From assembly GCA_947625455.1 (NCBI GenBank), contig CANQOJ010000051.1:1-12200 (forward strand): a stretch of DNA of 12,200 nt, written 5' to 3'. The translations under genes were made by a program, and so were the position numbers. Under the pieces are notes generated by a model. The model did no database searches. It saw nothing but the letters and a program-made list of their open reading frames with translations, and was not told the DNA's origin. The DNA is from an uncultured Clostridia bacterium. Lineage in GTDB: Bacteria > Bacillota > Clostridia > Oscillospirales > Ruminococcaceae. Shown piece after piece: positions 1 through 6,215 of the stretch (within the stretch, counting starts at the first letter, position 1; the number at the start of each line of letters is the position of its first letter).

Positions 1-112
1 GCACCGTAAGCATAATCGCCTGTTCATCATGGTCGGTTTTTTTCAGAATAAGGTTAAGAATAGCCACAATTATCCCGACAGCGGCTATTTTAAACAGCAA
101 ATCAAGCTCCAT
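1..112 (-). CDS. spoIIIAC: Stage III sporulation protein AC, N-terminal part (cut by window edge)
   Basis: Only the first 37 codons are in the window. They read MELDLLFKIAAVGIIVAILN followed by a K/D/E-rich stretch with an HDEQA motif. This is the typical start of SpoIIIAC, a ~65-residue protein with two membrane helices, and the first helix is visible here. In the family, SpoIIIAC is a membrane component of the SpoIIIA-SpoIIQ channel between mother cell and forespore. The start is the ATG at 112. It is preceded by an AGGGG ribosome binding site that overlaps the spoIIIAB stop codon, leaving only 10 bp between the genes, so translational coupling is likely. It is the third gene of a spoIIIAA-AB-AC operon that should continue beyond the left edge. 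Confidence 0.88.
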   Translation of the reverse strand, partial: MELDLLFKIAAVGIIVAILNLILKKTDHDEQAIMLTV

Positions 113-122
113 ATTTTTCCCC

Positions 123-599
123 TCATATGATAAGAATTGCAGCTGCCGCCCCGCAAAGCGCGCCTATCTGTTTAAGCGCCTTGCCCTTGCGGAGATATTC
201 CTCGTTTGCCTGTTGTTCAAGCCTCGAAAATCTCTCGGAATACAGCGAAAGCGCCATAACCGCGCCGTCGCTTCCGCTTGTAGAAAGGGCGGGCAGAAGT
301 TCGCGCAATAATGCGGTTTCCTCGGCGTTTTCGGGAAGCTCAGTGCAGGCGTTTTCCCATGCCGTCTTTATGTCAAAAGTCTTGGCGTAATGTTCGTTTA
401 CAAGCCTTGCAAAACAGCAGTTTTCCCTTGAAAACAACTCCGAAAGTTCGGGATTTCCAAACTGTATTTCCGCTGAAAAATTGCTTAACATAACGGATAT
501 TTCTTTCAGAAATTCAACGCGTTTTTTCAATTCCCCGCTTTTCTTAAACCCGCAGAAAACGCAGAACAAAAACGCCGACAATGACAGAAAAATCTTCAT
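123..599 (-). CDS. spoIIIAB: Stage III sporulation protein AB
   Basis: A 158-residue protein with a hydrophobic N-terminal segment (about residues 1-18), a charged helical middle and a hydrophobic alanine-rich C-terminus ending ILII. This matches SpoIIIAB in length (about 170 aa in Bacillus) and topology. From family knowledge, SpoIIIAB has a fold related to type II secretion F proteins and is a membrane part of the SpoIIIA channel that supports sigma-G activity in the engulfed forespore. The start is ATG at 599, 4 nt after the spoIIIAA stop and with GGGAG upstream. An overlapping ATG at 604 is out of frame and terminates at once. The gene is tightly placed between spoIIIAA and spoIIIAC. Identification rests on position and topology as much as on individual residues. 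Confidence 0.9.
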   Translation of the reverse strand: MKIFLSLSAFLFCVFCGFKKSGELKKRVEFLKEISVMLSNFSAEIQFGNPELSELFSRENCCFARLVNEHYAKTFDIKTAWENACTELPENAEETALLRELLPALSTSGSDGAVMALSLYSERFSRLEQQANEEYLRKGKALKQIGALCGAAAAILII

Positions 600-603
600 T
601 TCA

Positions 604-1446
604 TCACTCCCGCAAAACTCGGATATCCGATATAATCCCGCGGTTTTTTACAATTGCCGCGCAGTCGAAATACGGCAGTATTGAGCGCGTTGACGGGCGG
701 GTTGAGAGTTCATGAAAATTGCCCGCATGCGCCGAAGCAATGATTTTCGCCCCGCAGTATGCGCACTGTTCGATTGCCTTTTCATCATCGCCTATCTCGT
801 CGCAGATTATAATTTCGGGACTTAGCGTGCGAAGCGCCATAAGTATGCCGTCAGACTTCCTGCAGCCGCACAAAGCGTCTGTATTAAGACCTATGTCAAA
901 TGACGGCGTACCCTTTACGGGCGCTGAAATCTCGCCTCTTGAATCAATCACCGAAACACGGTATTTTTCCGACAGCTTTCGCGCAAGGTCGCGCAGTACC
1001 GTTGTTTTCCCCGACATTGCCGCACCGCCCAGAAGAAGCGAGCGCGGCTTGTCCGAAAATATCATTTCCGCAAGCTGTTCTGCACAGCCTTTCACCTCGT
1101 GCGCTATTCGGATATTAAGCCCCGAAATGTCGCGGATTGTTTCAATCTTTCCGTTTTTGTAAACGCATCTTCCGCATATCCCCACGCGGTGACCGCCGTT
1201 TAACGTTACAAACCCCTCGGCAATATCGTTTTCAAACGAATACACCGAATATCTGCAAATCTCCGCGAATACATCCGATATTTCCCTTGCGGAAAACGGT
1301 TCGCTGCAAGCGATCATCTTTCCCGAAGTCAAAACGCACACTGCCTGTCTGCCCGCGCGTATCCTTATCTCCGCAATACCCGAAATCGGTTCTGTAATGC
1401 GGATTTTTGAGATTGAAGCAAGCGGCATTTTTGTTATAGATGACAT
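604..1446 (-). CDS. spoIIIAA: Stage III sporulation protein AA, AAA-type ATPase
   Basis: A 280-residue P-loop ATPase. Walker A (GAAMSGKT) is at about residues 141-148 and Walker B (EIIICDEIGD) at about 211-220. The segment GHRVGICG upstream of the P-loop is typical of SpoIIIAA. In the family, this is the cytoplasmic ATPase of the SpoIIIA secretion-like channel, made in the mother cell. I chose the ATG at 1446 because AGGAGG lies 9 nt upstream. The reading frame stays open upstream for 30 more codons (to 1536), but that extension is mostly an 18-bp tandem repeat, reads GQHKSV three times, and would place the strong ribosome binding site inside the gene. The Bacillus protein is about 307 aa, so a short form is acceptable. 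It is the first gene of the operon, and its stop is 4 nt from spoIIIAB. Confidence 0.92.
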   Translation of the reverse strand: MSSITKMPLASISKIRITEPISGIAEIRIRAGRQAVCVLTSGKMIACSEPFSAREISDVFAEICRYSVYSFENDIAEGFVTLNGGHRVGICGRCVYKNGKIETIRDISGLNIRIAHEVKGCAEQLAEMIFSDKPRSLLLGGAAMSGKTTVLRDLARKLSEKYRVSVIDSRGEISAPVKGTPSFDIGLNTDALCGCRKSDGILMALRTLSPEIIICDEIGDDEKAIEQCAYCGAKIIASAHAGNFHELSTRPSTRSILPYFDCAAIVKNRGIISDIRVLRE

Positions 1447-1463
1447 TTTTGTGTTCCTCCTTT

Positions 1464-1524
1464 GTTGTCCGACGCTTTTGTGTTGTCCGACGCTTTTGTG
1501 TTGTCCGACGCTTTTGTGTTGTCC
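1464..1524. repeat. 18-bp tandem repeat, three perfect copies plus 7 bp
   Basis: The unit gttgtccgacgcttttgt occurs without error at 1464-1481, 1482-1499 and 1500-1517, followed by a partial copy gttgtcc at 1518-1524. It lies in the leader of spoIIIAA, immediately upstream of the AGGAGG ribosome binding site (about 1456-1461). The unit is a multiple of three, so the spoIIIAA frame stays open through it. Perfect identity suggests recent expansion by slippage, so copy number may vary between strains. Confidence 0.95.
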
Positions 1525-1534
1525 TGTTTTGTAC

Positions 1535-1542
1535 ATTGTATT
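1535..1542 (-). promoter_or_regulatory. Possible sigma-E-like -10 element for spoIIIA operon
   Basis: On the minus strand the octamer AATACAAT lies about 90 nt upstream of the spoIIIAA start. It differs at one position from the sigma-E -10 consensus CATACAAT, and spoIIIA is a known sigma-E operon in Bacillus. The expected -35 region, around 1557-1565, does not match the sigma-E consensus well, so this is only a candidate. If it is used, the tandem repeat would lie in the 5' untranslated leader. Confidence 0.3.
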
Positions 1543-1569
1543 CCGCTCAAAACAAGTTTAGAACACGGG

Positions 1570-1762
1570 ACACAGTATACAGTGGACAGTGGAAAGTATT
1601 CAGTTGCGGTATCCGCTTCGCGGATATTGTCAGATTGTTTTTAAACCAAAAGAGCGTAAATCAACTAAGTGACTTACGCTCTTATAATCCAAAAACAATC
1701 TAAATCGTTCACGAAGTGAACACCGCAACTGTATACTGTCCAATGTCCACTGTATACTGCTT
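1570..1762 (+). repeat. MITE-like palindromic element, copy 1
   Basis: Non-coding element with imperfect terminal inverted repeats: 1573-1610 pairs with 1722-1759 at 35 of 38 positions. Inside are three hairpins: 1611-1625 (atccgc, loop ttc), a large central one at 1632-1701, and 1707-1721 (gttcac, loop gaa). The central hairpin has an 11-bp outer stem (agattgttttt), a 7-nt by 7-nt unpaired internal loop, a 10-bp inner stem (aagagcgtaa) and a 14-nt apical loop. The left 56 nt (1570-1625) are identical to the reverse complement of 3330-3385 in copy 2. It ends 10 bp from the stop of the gene at 1770 and sits upstream of the spoIIIA leader. No transposase is present, and I saw no clear target-site duplication. 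Confidence 0.85.
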
Positions 1763-1769
1763 AAATCTT

Positions 1770-2594
1770 CTATTTATTCTTCGGCAACTTATCCTCTTTC
1801 GCCCACGCCCATTGAACATTTTGCCGTTTGCCGGGCTTTCTGCCCTTTTCCAGAAAGTAGGAAAGCGCCGTCATATATTGTTCAACATCAGTGCAGACCA
1901 TGTACGCGGGATATTCTCCCTCAAAGAACTTCACGGGTTTTCGCGCCTTTGAACCGTTTCTCCAGCTTGCATAACCGCCCTCCTGCGAGGTGTGCGCGTC
2001 ATAGCTTATACGACAGCAGCCCTCACCGAAATTGAACCACATTTCTTCCGTGTTTCTGTGCTGAATAACAAGCGTGTTCAGCGTGCCGTTTAAGAACACA
2101 CTGCGAAAATGCTCCAACATTTTCTCAAAGCCGTCAGCAGTTAAACTGCCGTCATATATTTCGCGCTTTACTTCGCCGCTGCGCAATTTTTCCGTGACAA
2201 AAATCGGTTCATCGGGCAGTGATTTTACGGGTGTAAATGAACTTACGTCAATGTGAATTGTCCGATTTTGCGCTGCTGCAAAAAAGTAGATGAACAAATT
2301 CGGGTATTTTTCCGAAAGAAAATCACTGTTCTCGTCGCTAAGCATGTTGTATTGCAAAACAACGGCATTTTTACACTGCAAGGCGTTTTCCTTTGGTATA
2401 TCCCAACAATGGAAATCCCTGCTTCTCCCGTAAATCTCCTCTCTCGTGAACCCGTGCGCCGTAAGGCTTTGTACAACATTTGCGGTCACTCCCGCATACC
2501 ATTTTGACGAACCCTCAAAATACCTGCCGAATTTAATCTGCTGAAGTATCATTTCAACCGTGTTTTTATCATAATTTCCACGTCTCCAAATCAT
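1770..2594 (-). CDS. Hypothetical protein of unrecognised family, 274 aa
   Basis: I do not recognise this family. The protein is 274 residues, soluble-looking, with no signal peptide or long hydrophobic segment. It is rich in aromatic residues and cysteines, notably FHCWD near residue 61, MWFNFGEGCCRISYDAH near 190-206, and a basic tail with WAWAKEDK. Alternating hydrophobic and charged stretches suggest an alpha/beta fold, perhaps in two halves (about 1-125 and 135-265). The start ATG at 2594 has AAAGGTGG 7-8 nt upstream. It follows the metallophosphoesterase gene by 18 nt, so the two are probably co-transcribed. Its stop is only 10 bp from repeat element copy 1, and the gene pair is bracketed by inverted copies of that element. 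A toxin-immunity or phage-accessory role is conceivable but nothing in the sequence proves it. Confidence 0.8.
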   Translation of the reverse strand: MIWRRGNYDKNTVEMILQQIKFGRYFEGSSKWYAGVTANVVQSLTAHGFTREEIYGRSRDFHCWDIPKENALQCKNAVVLQYNMLSDENSDFLSEKYPNLFIYFFAAAQNRTIHIDVSSFTPVKSLPDEPIFVTEKLRSGEVKREIYDGSLTADGFEKMLEHFRSVFLNGTLNTLVIQHRNTEEMWFNFGEGCCRISYDAHTSQEGGYASWRNGSKARKPVKFFEGEYPAYMVCTDVEQYMTALSYFLEKGRKPGKRQNVQWAWAKEDKLPKNK

Positions 2595-2612
2595 TTTTAA
2601 CCACCTTTGCTG

Positions 2613-3170
2613 TTATATACTGTCACCCAAAGCAACTTTCCGCTTAAACTCCTCGTTGTTTTTCACCATTTCGTCAAACGTCACGGGAAAGAAATAATTT
2701 ACGTCAACGCCTGCGTTGAACATAACGTCAGACTGTTCGATAAGTTTCCAGAACGCCTGGTCGGTGTTGTTGTGGATATGCCCGAAAACCATGAAGCTTT
2801 TGTGATAGTGGGGCCAGGACATCATGGGATAGTGGCACAGAACGCACTGTTCCTTTCCCGTTGCGATATAAAGCAAATTGTCAACGCTCACAAAATACTT
2901 GTCAAGATTTGCGTTTTTCATCCAGCTGCTGTCGTGATTGCCGACAATAAGGTGCTTTTTGCCTTTAAGGCGCTTTAAATAGTCGTTCGGCGGTATTGTG
3001 TTTCTGTACATCAAATCGCCGAGAATGTACACATTGTCGCTGTCTTTTACCCTTGCGTTCCAGTTTGCTGTCAGCGTTTCGTCCATTTCCTCAACGCTTG
3101 AAAACGGTCTGTTGCAAAGCTTTATAATGTTGGCGTGACCTAAATGAAGGTCGCTTGTAAAATATGTCAT
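2613..3170 (-). CDS. Calcineurin-like metallophosphoesterase
   Basis: A 185-residue protein with the complete set of metallophosphoesterase motifs in order: DLHLGH (D7, H9), GD (51-52), GNHD (77-80), a lone His in LCHYP (H113), and GHIH (130-133). These residues bind two metal ions in the family, so the enzyme should be an active phosphohydrolase or phosphodiesterase. The substrate cannot be told from sequence. The short single-domain form resembles stand-alone enzymes found on phages, plasmids and bacterial chromosomes. The start ATG at 3170 has AAAGGAT upstream. The 24 bp between this start and repeat element copy 2 leave no room for an independent promoter, so transcription must come from within the element or by read-through from mutS2. 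The unknown gene follows 18 nt downstream. Confidence 0.92.
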   Translation of the reverse strand: MTYFTSDLHLGHANIIKLCNRPFSSVEEMDETLTANWNARVKDSDNVYILGDLMYRNTIPPNDYLKRLKGKKHLIVGNHDSSWMKNANLDKYFVSVDNLLYIATGKEQCVLCHYPMMSWPHYHKSFMVFGHIHNNTDQAFWKLIEQSDVMFNAGVDVNYFFPVTFDEMVKNNEEFKRKVALGDSI

Positions 3171-3194
3171 GTTTTATCCTTTCCAGAAGCCGGA

Positions 3195-3387
3195 GTACAC
3201 AGTATACAGTGTACAGTGGACAGTAATCAGTAAATGTGCCGCTTCGCGGGGATTTAGATTGTTTTTGGATTATAAGAGCGTAAATCTGGTGAGGGTTTAC
3301 GCTCTTTTGGTTTAAAAACAATCTAAATAATCCGCGAAGCGGATACCGCAACTGAATACTTTCCACTGTCCACTGTATACTGTGTAC
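3195..3387 (-). repeat. MITE-like palindromic element, copy 2 (inverted relative to copy 1)
   Basis: A 193-bp element with perfect 17-bp ends (3195-3211 pairs with 3371-3387). Longer terminal repeats, 3200-3237 with 3345-3382, match at 31 of 38 positions. Internal hairpins are at 3239-3249 (ccgc, loop ttc), 3256-3324 (central) and 3330-3344 (atccgc, loop gaa). Read on the minus strand it aligns with copy 1: 56 identical nt at the left, then 29 nt of the central stem (3296-3324) and 33 nt of its other side (3251-3283). The apical loop and the far side hairpin differ. It lies between the mutS2 stop and the phosphoesterase start. Nothing in it looks protein-coding, although the frames happen to stay open. 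Confidence 0.85.
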
Positions 3388-3404
3388 CCCGCCGAAACTT
3401 GTAA

Positions 3405-5780
3405 TTATTTTAATTCAACGATGGTTACGCCCGCTTCTCCCTCTCCGTATTCTCCAAGTCGGAAGCTTTTGACTGCGGGATTGCGCCTTAATGCGGTATG
3501 AACAGCGGCTCTAAGCGCTCCTGTTCCCTTTCCGTGGATAATCACAATCTGCGAAAGCCCGGACATAAGCGCGCCCGCTATGAACCTCTCAACCTCAATA
3601 ACTCCCTCGTCGCCCATCATTCCGCGGATATCAAGCTCCATACCGCCCCTTCTCGTCATATTTGACGTGACAACTTTCTTGACTTTGCCCGCGGGTTTAG
3701 CCTGCTCCGGCTTTTTCTCGACAAGGCGCAGGTTGCTCGCGTTTGTCTTGACTTTAACCATTCCCGTCTGAACAGTACACACACCGTTCATATTCGGCGC
3801 GGTAAGAAGCGTTCCCTCGCGGTTTGTGTCGGCAAGCCTTACCGTATCGCCCTGTTTAAACGGACGCGGCGGCACATAGTTTTCAATCTTGCGCTCAATG
3901 CCGGGATTTGCCCCGTCCTGCATTTTATTAAGAGCGGAATTTGTCCTCGATTTAGCGTCGGATATGCCCTTTCTGAGCGCTTCTTTGTCCTTTATTTTCT
4001 TCAGCTCGTCAAGTTCGTTTAACAGCATATTCGACTGCGCTCTTGTCTGTTCGACAATTGAGAGAGCGCGCTGACGGGCGTTTTCAAGTTCCTTTTCCTT
4101 TTGCTTTTCAAGTTCCGAAAGCTTTTGTTTGAGTTCGCTTTCTGTCATCTTCGCGTTTCTTTCGGACAATTCCGCGCTTGCTTTGAGTTCTTCAAGTTCT
4201 TTTCTGGTTTGCTCCAACTTGTCGATAATTTCCTCAAACCGCTTGTTTTCCGTGCTTACAAGGCTCTCTGCGCGCGAGATGATATTTTTCGGCATACCTA
4301 ACCTTTGCGATATAGCAAACGCGTTCGATTTGCCGGGAACGCCGATAATCAGCTTATATGTGGGTTTGAGCGTTTCAACGTCAAACTCACAGCTTGCATT
4401 TTCAACGCCGTCCGTTTCAAGAGCAAACATCTTGACTTCCTGATAATGCGTAGTGGCAAGCACCTTAGAACCGCGATTGTTAAGCTCCGTAAGTATCGCG
4501 ACAGCAAGCGACGCGCCCTCAACGGGATCCGTACCGCTCCCAAGTTCATCTATCAGCACAAGAGATTTCTCCGTTGCGCCGTTTACTATCCCCACAACGT
4601 TCGTCATATGCGAGGAGAATGTCGAAAGGCTTTCTTCAATGCTCTGCTCGTCGCCTATGTCAACGAATATCCTGTCGAAAACGCCTATAACGCTGCCGTC
4701 CGCCGCAGGTATCATCAGCCCGCACGCCGTCATAAGCGCCAGCAATCCCACGGTCTTTATCGCAACGGTTTTTCCTCCCGTGTTAGGTCCCGTTATGATA
4801 AGACAGCCGTATTTTTCGCCTATCCCTACCGAAATCGGCACAGCGGTGTCCTTGTCCAGAAGCGGGTGACGGGCGCGGTTGAGTATGATTTTCGGTTCAT
4901 TTGAGAGCGTTGGAGTAACGGCTTTCATCTTCGCGCCGAGATTTGCCTTTGCAAAGTACAGTTCAAGAACCTGCGAAAGTCTGAAATTCTCCGAGATCGC
5001 CGAGGCATTTTCGCCTATCTCTGCGGACATTTCGCGGGTTATGCGCTCAATTTCAGCCTGCTCACGGTTTTTCAGGACGCGGATTTCGTTGTTCGCTTCA
5101 ACAACGCTCATAGGCTCAATAAAGAACGTCTGACCTGTTGCGGAAGTGTCGTGCACAAGACCGGGAACGTCGTTTTTATGCTCGGACTTTACGGGAACAA
5201 CATACCTGCCGTCGCGCATGGTCACAACAGCGTCTTGAAGAAAACCCCGCTGTGTTTTGTTTTTAAGCATGCCGTCAAGCTGTTCGCGGATAAGCAGACC
5301 TTGCCGGGTTATGCGCTTTCTGATTGACGCAAGCTCCGCGCTTGCATTATCGGACATTTCTTCCTCTGATACAATGCTGTCGGATATGCGCTTTTCAAGC
5401 GGTTTTATCGGCGTTAAGCCCTTGAAGTATTCCGAAAGCGAACAGTCCGAATTTTCACACTGTGAAAACCAGTCGCAGAGCATTGCCGTTTCGCGAAGTA
5501 CGATTGCCGTATCCAGCAGCTCGCGAAAACTTAACATACTCCCCGCCGCCGCGCGTTTTAAAGCGTCCGAAATATCGGGAACTTTCCGAAAGCGCGGCGT
5601 GCCGAATTTAGCCGACAGCGTAAAAGCGTCGTCGGTTTTTTGGAGTTCGGTTTTTATCTCGTCATAACCGCGCAAAGGCGTAATTTTAAGCGCTTTATTA
5701 TGCGCAAAGCCGCTTACTGTTTCATTTGCGAGAAGTTCGAGAATTTTATCAAGTTCTAATTTTCTGTAATATTTGTTCAT
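3405..5780 (-). CDS. mutS2: MutS2 family ATPase with C-terminal Smr domain
   Basis: At 791 residues this is full length for MutS2. After an N-terminal core/lever region come Walker A GPNTGGKT (331-338), the conserved DEQSIEESLSTFSSHM region, and Walker B with LIDELGSGTDP (409-419). A long charged coiled coil follows (about 510-605), then a KOW-like segment (about 640-690) and a C-terminal Smr domain (716-791) with LDIRG and HGKGTG. In Bacillus, MutS2 is linked to collided-ribosome rescue (also called RqcU); in other bacteria it is linked to suppression of recombination. The N-terminal mismatch-recognition domain of MutS is absent, as normal for the family. The start ATG at 5780 has GAGGAAA upstream and lies 7 bp after the tfoX-like stop, so the two form an operon. 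No classic terminator follows; repeat element copy 2 begins 17 bp after the stop. Confidence 0.97.
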   Translation of the reverse strand: MNKYYRKLELDKILELLANETVSGFAHNKALKITPLRGYDEIKTELQKTDDAFTLSAKFGTPRFRKVPDISDALKRAAAGSMLSFRELLDTAIVLRETAMLCDWFSQCENSDCSLSEYFKGLTPIKPLEKRISDSIVSEEEMSDNASAELASIRKRITRQGLLIREQLDGMLKNKTQRGFLQDAVVTMRDGRYVVPVKSEHKNDVPGLVHDTSATGQTFFIEPMSVVEANNEIRVLKNREQAEIERITREMSAEIGENASAISENFRLSQVLELYFAKANLGAKMKAVTPTLSNEPKIILNRARHPLLDKDTAVPISVGIGEKYGCLIITGPNTGGKTVAIKTVGLLALMTACGLMIPAADGSVIGVFDRIFVDIGDEQSIEESLSTFSSHMTNVVGIVNGATEKSLVLIDELGSGTDPVEGASLAVAILTELNNRGSKVLATTHYQEVKMFALETDGVENASCEFDVETLKPTYKLIIGVPGKSNAFAISQRLGMPKNIISRAESLVSTENKRFEEIIDKLEQTRKELEELKASAELSERNAKMTESELKQKLSELEKQKEKELENARQRALSIVEQTRAQSNMLLNELDELKKIKDKEALRKGISDAKSRTNSALNKMQDGANPGIERKIENYVPPRPFKQGDTVRLADTNREGTLLTAPNMNGVCTVQTGMVKVKTNASNLRLVEKKPEQAKPAGKVKKVVTSNMTRRGGMELDIRGMMGDEGVIEVERFIAGALMSGLSQIVIIHGKGTGALRAAVHTALRRNPAVKSFRLGEYGEGEAGVTIVELK

Positions 5781-5787
5781 AATTTCC

Positions 5788-6102
5788 TCATTTTTTCTTT
5801 TTAGGCTCGGGTAGTTCCTTGTACATTTCTTCTACAAACACACGCAGAAATTCCTTGTCGTCAACATTATCGACAAGCAGCATTTCCTTTGCGCCCTCAT
5901 ACGGCAACTCTAATAAAGCGCTCGGCATAAGCTTTCTTGCGGAGTTTATATTCTTTACAAGAAAACGGTCGTCAAATATCCCGCCGAAATATTTCCCTCT
6001 GTAATAGAGCATATATTCGCCCATCATCTTGCGGCAGGAGATTTCATTCAGCTCGGAAAGTTGTCCGAGCACAAATTCGAGATAAGATTTTGTTGACGGC
6101 AT
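5788..6102 (-). CDS. TfoX/Sxy N-terminal domain protein
   Basis: A 104-residue protein whose middle (RKMMGEYMLYYRGKYFGGI then DDRFLVK, residues 24-50) matches the TfoX N-terminal domain pattern of a conserved M-GxY-hY-G stretch followed by a DD-hhhK strand. It ends in a lysine run. In gamma-proteobacteria TfoX/Sxy is a competence regulator, but there the protein also has a C-terminal domain that is absent here. Short TfoX-N-only proteins are common in Firmicutes and their role is not settled. The ATG at 6102 is chosen because GGAGG lies 8 nt upstream. The frame is open to 6201, but that extension spans the promoter. It is the first gene of an operon with mutS2. Confidence 0.85.
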   Translation of the reverse strand: MPSTKSYLEFVLGQLSELNEISCRKMMGEYMLYYRGKYFGGIFDDRFLVKNINSARKLMPSALLELPYEGAKEMLLVDNVDDKEFLRVFVEEMYKELPEPKKKK

Positions 6103-6136
6103 ACACAATTCCTCCATTTTGAAAGTACTATATACA

Positions 6137-6165
6137 ATTATAATTCCAAACGTTAATTTTGTCAA
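6137..6165 (-). promoter_or_regulatory. Consensus sigma-A promoter for the tfoX-like/mutS2 operon
   Basis: On the minus strand, TTGACA (6160-6165) is separated by exactly 17 bp from TATAAT (6137-6142), a perfect match to the vegetative consensus. Transcription would begin near 6130, giving a leader of about 28 nt with GGAGG before the ATG at 6102. It also sits inside the divergent gap upstream of the plus-strand dehydrogenase. Confidence 0.85.
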
Positions 6166-6215
6166 GCATAAAATACCTGTATTCGGGAGATAATATTTCA
6201 CGGGGTGATGATATT

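Larger units (their letters stand above)
1570..3387. other. Candidate composite cassette: two genes bracketed by inverted repeat elements
   Basis: Two homologous ~190-bp elements in opposite orientation enclose exactly two co-directional genes, with only 10 bp and 24 bp between the elements and the coding sequences. The flanking genes, mutS2 and the spoIIIA operon, are core chromosomal genes. The segment therefore looks like an accessory insertion. No transposase is encoded, so movement would need an enzyme supplied from elsewhere. The alternative is two independent insertions of the element. Confidence 0.35.

Noticed and set aside
1447..1536. 30-residue N-terminal extension of SpoIIIAA containing GQHKSV three times
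   Set aside because: It is a translation of the 18-bp tandem repeat; the strong AGGAGG site and typical protein length place the start at 1446.
1440..1703. Plus-strand open frame of 87 codons over the repeat and element copy 1
   Set aside because: It reads through tandem repeat and hairpin DNA with no ribosome binding site; the frame is open by chance.
1570..1762. Cloverleaf as a tRNA or tRNA-like gene
   Set aside because: Stem lengths, the very long central arm and the lack of T-loop and D-loop consensus do not fit a tRNA.
3091..3366. Minus-strand open frame of 91 codons over element copy 2
   Set aside because: It overlaps the phosphoesterase start and translates the same repeat element (similar LFLNQKS peptide), so it is spurious.
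1570..3387. Retron or CRISPR-type system built on the repeats
   Set aside because: There is no reverse transcriptase, no Cas protein, and only two inverted copies rather than regularly spaced direct repeats.
4305..4904. Plus-strand open frame of 199 codons inside mutS2
   Set aside because: It is antisense to the conserved MutS2 ATPase region, has basic low-information sequence and no start signals.
6103..6201. 33-residue N-terminal extension of the TfoX-like protein
   Set aside because: It would run through the consensus promoter, and GGAGG fits the ATG at 6102.
6159..6215. Earlier ATG for the D-lactate dehydrogenase
   Set aside because: It lacks a ribosome binding site; the ATG at 6216 has one and gives the usual family N-terminus.
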